DNA of 8,053 nucleotides from Actinomycetota bacterium (GTDB taxonomy: Bacteria > Actinomycetota > Acidimicrobiia > Acidimicrobiales > AC-25), in NCBI GenBank assembly GCA_005888395.1, contig VAXF01000168.1, positions 1-8,053 of the forward strand, in the 5' to 3' direction. The notes under the pieces were generated by a model. The model was not told the DNA's origin and searched no databases. It worked only from the letters and a program-made list of their open reading frames with translations. This document shows, one piece after another, positions 4,610 through 8,053 of this stretch; positions within the stretch are counted from its first letter, which is position 1; each line of letters begins with the position of its first letter. The position numbers and the translations under genes are program-made.

Positions 4610-4615
4610 TTTTCC

Positions 4616-4621
4616 TAGTCT
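4616..4621 (+). promoter_or_regulatory. Putative proximal kgd -10 element (TAGTCT)
   Basis: TAGTCT fits TANNNT and lies 9 nt before the ATG at 4631, which would give an almost leaderless mRNA. GAAGG at 4622-4626 could instead serve as the Shine-Dalgarno if transcription starts further upstream. The two readings exclude each other for a given transcript. Confidence 0.3.
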
Positions 4622-4630
4622 GAAGGCGAC

Positions 4631-7600
4631 ATGACCGAGCGGTCGACTGCCTCGCCTGCCTTCGGACCCAATGCCTGGCTGGTCGACGACATGTACGAGC
4701 AGTACCTCGCCGACCCGTCGTCGGTGAGCGAGAGCTGGCGCGACTTCTTTGCCGACTATCGCCGGCCCGCCGACGGCGCCGGCGAGGCCGCCCCCGACGC
4801 CGGGGGCGCAGCGGGTGTCGTCCTCAAGGGCGCGCAGGCCCGGATCGCCGCCAACATGGCCGCCAGCCTCGCCGTGCCCACGGCCACCAGTGCCCGCGTC
4901 GTGCCCGCCAAGCTGCTCGAGGTCAACCGCCGGATCCTCAACAACCACCTCGGGCGCACGCGCGGGGGCAAGGTCTCGTTCACCCACCTCATCGGCTACG
5001 CCGTGGTCGAGGCGCTCGCCCGGGTGCCGGCGATGAACTCGTCGTTCGCCGAGGTCGACGGCAAGCCCGGCGTGGTGCACCACGAGCACGTGGGCCTCGG
5101 GCTCGCGGTCGACGTCGACAAGGGCGACGGGTCGCGGTCGCTCCTCGTCCCCTGCATCCGCGACGCCGACACCCTCGACTTCCGCGGCTTCTGGACCGCC
5201 TACGAGGACCTCATACGCAAGGTCCGCACCAACAAGATCGGCGCCGACGACTTCGCCGGCGTCACCGTGTCGCTCACCAACCCGGGCACGATCGGCACTG
5301 TCCACTCGGTGCCGCGCCTGATGCCGGGCCAGGGTGTGATCGTCGGCGTCGGCGCCATCGACTACCCCGCCGAGTACCAGGCCGCCGACCCCGAGGTGCT
5401 GGCCAAGCTCGGCGTGTCGAAGGTCATCACTCTCACCTCGACCTACGACCATCGCATCATCCAGGGCGCCGAGTCGGGGCTCTTCCTTCAGCACGTGCAC
5501 CGTCTCCTTCTCGGCGAGGACGGCTTCTACGACGACGTCTTCCACGCCATGGGCATTCCCTACGAGCCGGCGCGCTGGCGGCGCGACGTCAACCCTCTCG
5601 ACGAGGAGCAGGAGCAGCGGGCCAAGCAAGTGCACGTGCAGACCCTCATCAACATGTACCGCGTGCGCGGTCACCTCATCGCCGACCTCGACCCGCTGCA
5701 GGTCAAGGAGCCGCACCTCCATCCCGAGCTCGACCCGCTCACCTACGGCCTCACCATCTGGGACCTCGACCGCGAGTTCTTCTGCGATGGCCTCGCCGGT
5801 CGCGAGGTCATGCGCCTCGGCGAGATCCTCGGCCTCCTGCGCGACGCCTACTGCCGCACGGTTGGCGTCGAGTACATGCACATCCAGGAGCCCGACCAGA
5901 AGCGCTGGATCCAGGAGCAGGTCGAAGATGTCAGCGTCGTCCTCGAGCTCGACGAGCAGCGCCATGTGCTCGAGCGACTGAACGCGGCCGAGGCCTTCGA
6001 GCGCTTCCTGCATACCAAGTACACGGGCCACAAGCGCTTCGGGTTGGAGGGCGCCGAGAGCGCGATCCCGCTGCTCGACGCGGTCCTCGGGCTCGCGGCC
6101 GAAGGTGGGATGGACGAGGTGGTCATGGGCATGACCCACCGCGGCCGGCTCAACGTCCTCGCCAACATCGTCGGCAAGAGCTACCGCGAGATCTTCCGCG
6201 AGTTCGAGGGCGACATCGATCCGGAGACGATCCAGGGCTCGGGCGACGTCAAGTACCACAAGGGCGCCCAGGGCAAGTTCGTGAGCCGCACGGGCGCGGA
6301 GATCCCGATCACGCTGGCCTCGAACCCGTCGCACCTCGAGGCCGTCGACCCGGTGGTCGAGGGGATGGTGAGGGCCAAGCAGGACCTCATCGACGCGCCG
6401 GAGACCTTCTCGGTGCTCTCGCTGCTCGTGCACGGCGACGCCGCCTTCGCCGGCCAGGGTGTGGTGGCGGAGACGCTGAACCTGTCGCAGCTGCGGGGCT
6501 ATCGCACCGGCGGCACCATCCACCTCGTCATCAACAACCAGGTCGGGTTTACGACCGCACCCGAAGCGGCGCGTTCGTCGGTGTACCCGACCGACATCGC
6601 CAAGATGGTGCAGGCGCCGATCTTCCACGTGAACGGCGACGACCCGGAGGCGTGTGTGCGGGTTGCCCGGCTGGCGTTCGGCTTCCGCCAGGCCTTCCAC
6701 AAGGACGTCGTGATCGACATGGTCTGCTACCGGCGTCTCGGCCACAACGAGGGCGACGAGCCCTCGTATACGCAGCCACTGATGTACAAGCGCATCGAGG
6801 AGCGCCGGTCGGTACGCAAGCTCTACACCGAGGCGTTGGTCACGCGTGGTGAGCTGGGCGTCGAGGACGCCGAGAAGGCGCTCGAGGACTTCCAGGTCCG
6901 GCTGCAAACGGCGCTCGACGAGACGCGTCAGACGGCACCGCCGAAGGGCACGCGCGCCAAGCCGCCTCTCGCCGCGATGGGTGTGCTGCCGCGTGTCGAA
7001 ACGGGCGTCGCCCGCGCGACGCTCGATCGGGTCGCTGCCGCGATGCACACCGTTCCCGACGGCTTCACGGTCCACCCCAAGCTGGCCAAGCAGCTCGAGG
7101 CCCGCCGGCAGGTCTACGCCGACGGCCAGGTCGACTGGGGCCTGGCCGAAGCCCTGTCGTTCGGCTCGCTCCTGCTGGAGGGCGTCGACATCCGGGTCGC
7201 CGGCCAGGACACGCGTCGGGGCACGTTCTCCCAGCGCCACGCGGTGTTGGTCGACTACGAGACCGAGCAGGAGTACGCGCCGCTCGCCAACCTCGGTTCC
7301 GCCCAGGGCAAGTTCTGGATCTACGACTCGCTGCTGTCGGAGTACGCCGCGGTTGGCTTCGACTACGGCTACTCGGTCGCCCACAAGGACGCCCTCGTGT
7401 GCTCCGAGGCGCAGTTCGGCGACTTCGAGAACGGCGCCCAGATCGTGATCGACCAGTTCATCGTGGCCGCCGAGGACAAGTGGCACCAGACGTCTGGGCT
7501 CGTGCTGCTGTTGCCTCACGGCTACGAGGGGCAGGGGCCCGAGCACTCGTCGGCCCGCATCGAGCGCTTCCTCACGCTCGCGGCCGAGGACAACATCCAG

Positions 7601-8053
7601 ATCGTCTACCCGTCGACGGCGGCCCAATACTTCCACGTGCTGCGCCGTCAGATGCGGCGCGACATCCGCAAACCGCTGGTGGTGTTCACGCCGAAGTCGC
7701 TGCTGCGGTCCCGGCCCGCGCGCTCGGCGGTCGACGACCTCGCCGAAGGGTCGTCGTTCCGCGAGGTCATCGACGATGCCGCCGTGCAAGATCCGTCGGC
7801 GGTGCGGCGGGTCGTGATCTGCACCGGCAAGGTCGCCTACGACGCGCTCGCCAAGCGGGAATCGGCGGACGGGCGGGTGGCGATCGTACGGGTCGAGCAG
7901 CTCTACCCGTGGCCGGAGGACCAGCTGGCGGCGGCGGTGGCGCGCTACGAGCAGGCCTCGGAGGTCGTGTGGCTGCAAGAGGAGCCCGAGAACATGGGCG
8001 CGTGGCCATACGCCGGCGGACGGCTTCAGCGGCTCGTTGGCCCCGACTACGAG
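4631..8053 (+). CDS. kgd: Multifunctional 2-oxoglutarate dehydrogenase E1 fused to an E2-like domain (Kgd/OdhA type), 3' end missing
   Basis: An open frame of 1141 codons without a stop; relatives are about 1220-1260 aa, so roughly the last 80-110 residues lie beyond the window. The enzyme decarboxylates 2-oxoglutarate with thiamine diphosphate in the TCA cycle. In order: N-terminal helix GPNAWLVDDMYEQYLADPSS (12-31); a short Ala/Gly/Asp-rich linker (about 46-64); an E2-type acyltransferase domain (about 75-320) with VPAKLLEVNRRILNNHL, SLTNPGTIGTVHSVPRLMPG and catalytic-type STYDHRIIQGAESG (DHR at 273-275); then E1 with TKYTGHKRFGLEGAES (462-477), MTHRGRLNVLAN (501-512), the diphosphate motif HGDAAFAGQG (601-610) to NNQVGFTT (635-642), YRRLGHNEGDEPS (700-712) and HGYEGQGPEHSSARIERF (963-980). 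No lipoyl domain is present, as is usual for this fusion, so a lipoyl-bearing partner such as the pyruvate complex E2 is needed in trans. ATG 4631 gives the expected N-terminus and has GAAGG upstream. Confidence 0.97.
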   Translation, partial: MTERSTASPAFGPNAWLVDDMYEQYLADPSSVSESWRDFFADYRRPADGAGEAAPDAGGAAGVVLKGAQARIAANMAASLAVPTATSARVVPAKLLEVNRRILNNHLGRTRGGKVSFTHLIGYAVVEALARVPAMNSSFAEVDGKPGVVHHEHVGLGLAVDVDKGDGSRSLLVPCIRDADTLDFRGFWTAYEDLIRKVRTNKIGADDFAGVTVSLTNPGTIGTVHSVPRLMPGQGVIVGVGAIDYPAEYQAADPEVLAKLGVSKVITLTSTYDHRIIQGAESGLFLQHVHRLLLGEDGFYDDVFHAMGIPYEPARWRRDVNPLDEEQEQRAKQVHVQTLINMYRVRGHLIADLDPLQVKEPHLHPELDPLTYGLTIWDLDREFFCDGLAGREVMRLGEILGLLRDAYCRTVGVEYMHIQEPDQKRWIQEQVEDVSVVLELDEQRHVLERLNAAEAFERFLHTKYTGHKRFGLEGAESAIPLLDAVLGLAAEGGMDEVVMGMTHRGRLNVLANIVGKSYREIFREFEGDIDPETIQGSGDVKYHKGAQGKFVSRTGAEIPITLASNPSHLEAVDPVVEGMVRAKQDLIDAPETFSVLSLLVHGDAAFAGQGVVAETLNLSQLRGYRTGGTIHLVINNQVGFTTAPEAARSSVYPTDIAKMVQAPIFHVNGDDPEACVRVARLAFGFRQAFHKDVVIDMVCYRRLGHNEGDEPSYTQPLMYKRIEERRSVRKLYTEALVTRGELGVEDAEKALEDFQVRLQTALDETRQTAPPKGTRAKPPLAAMGVLPRVETGVARATLDRVAAAMHTVPDGFTVHPKLAKQLEARRQVYADGQVDWGLAEALSFGSLLLEGVDIRVAGQDTRRGTFSQRHAVLVDYETEQEYAPLANLGSAQGKFWIYDSLLSEYAAVGFDYGYSVAHKDALVCSEAQFGDFENGAQIVIDQFIVAAEDKWHQTSGLVLLLPHGYEGQGPEHSSARIERFLTLAAEDNIQIVYPSTAAQYFHVLRRQMRRDIRKPLVVFTPKSLLRSRPARSAVDDLAEGSSFREVIDDAAVQDPSAVRRVVICTGKVAYDALAKRESADGRVAIVRVEQLYPWPEDQLAAAVARYEQASEVVWLQEEPENMGAWPYAGGRLQRLVGPDYE

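Noticed and set aside
4193..7978. A 1261-codon open frame on the minus strand opposite kgd
   Set aside because: The plus strand carries an unmistakable Kgd protein with every expected motif. The antisense translation is rich in Arg, Val, Asp, Leu and His with no recognisable domain and arises from G/C third-position bias. It also runs through the zinc-finger gene and the intergenic hairpin.

Overview
This is a high-GC window (roughly 70% G+C by eye, strong G/C third-position bias) that looks like ordinary chromosome of an actinobacterium. The best phylogenetic marker is the right-hand gene, an E2-E1 fusion of the Kgd/OdhA type, which is characteristic of Actinomycetota. A lineage such as Acidimicrobiia is possible but is only an impression. 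I see no tRNA, rRNA, CRISPR array, insertion sequence or phage gene, and no strong evidence for a new multi-gene system.

Layout. Positions 1-47 (-) probably hold the first codons of a divergent acyl-CoA synthetase. Positions 72-1232 (+) encode a complete acyl-CoA dehydrogenase. It ends tail-to-tail with a 108-aa GYD-domain protein (1245-1571, -), and a GC-only hairpin covers both stop regions. A 114-bp divergent gap separates the GYD gene from an orphan response regulator with a C-terminal receiver domain and an unrecognised N-terminal domain (1686-2525, +). That gene ends 6 bp from a leftward cluster made of a 75-aa zinc-finger-like protein (4234-4461), a geranylgeranyl-reductase-family flavoprotein (2972-4183) and a PaaI-type hotdog thioesterase (2532-2954). 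A 169-bp divergent gap with a strong hairpin then leads into kgd (4631 to window end, +, truncated by the window after 1141 codons).

How the genes relate. The left edge looks like a fatty-acyl catabolic locus: acyl-CoA activation diverging from acyl-CoA dehydrogenation. The flavoprotein and thioesterase lie 17 bp apart and are probably co-transcribed, but their shared substrate is unknown. Kgd is the thiamine-diphosphate-dependent entry point for 2-oxoglutarate oxidation in the TCA cycle. The response regulator has no kinase partner in the window.

The most interesting signals are regulatory. Several starts lack a Shine-Dalgarno sequence and instead carry an A..T-type -10 hexamer ending exactly 6 nt before the start codon, which suggests leaderless transcription. 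Two of these (acyl-CoA dehydrogenase and flavoprotein) share a start context and overlap inverted repeats. The kgd leader contains a terminator-like hairpin with no upstream gene to terminate. Very long open frames on the antisense of kgd and other genes are composition shadows and are not annotated.
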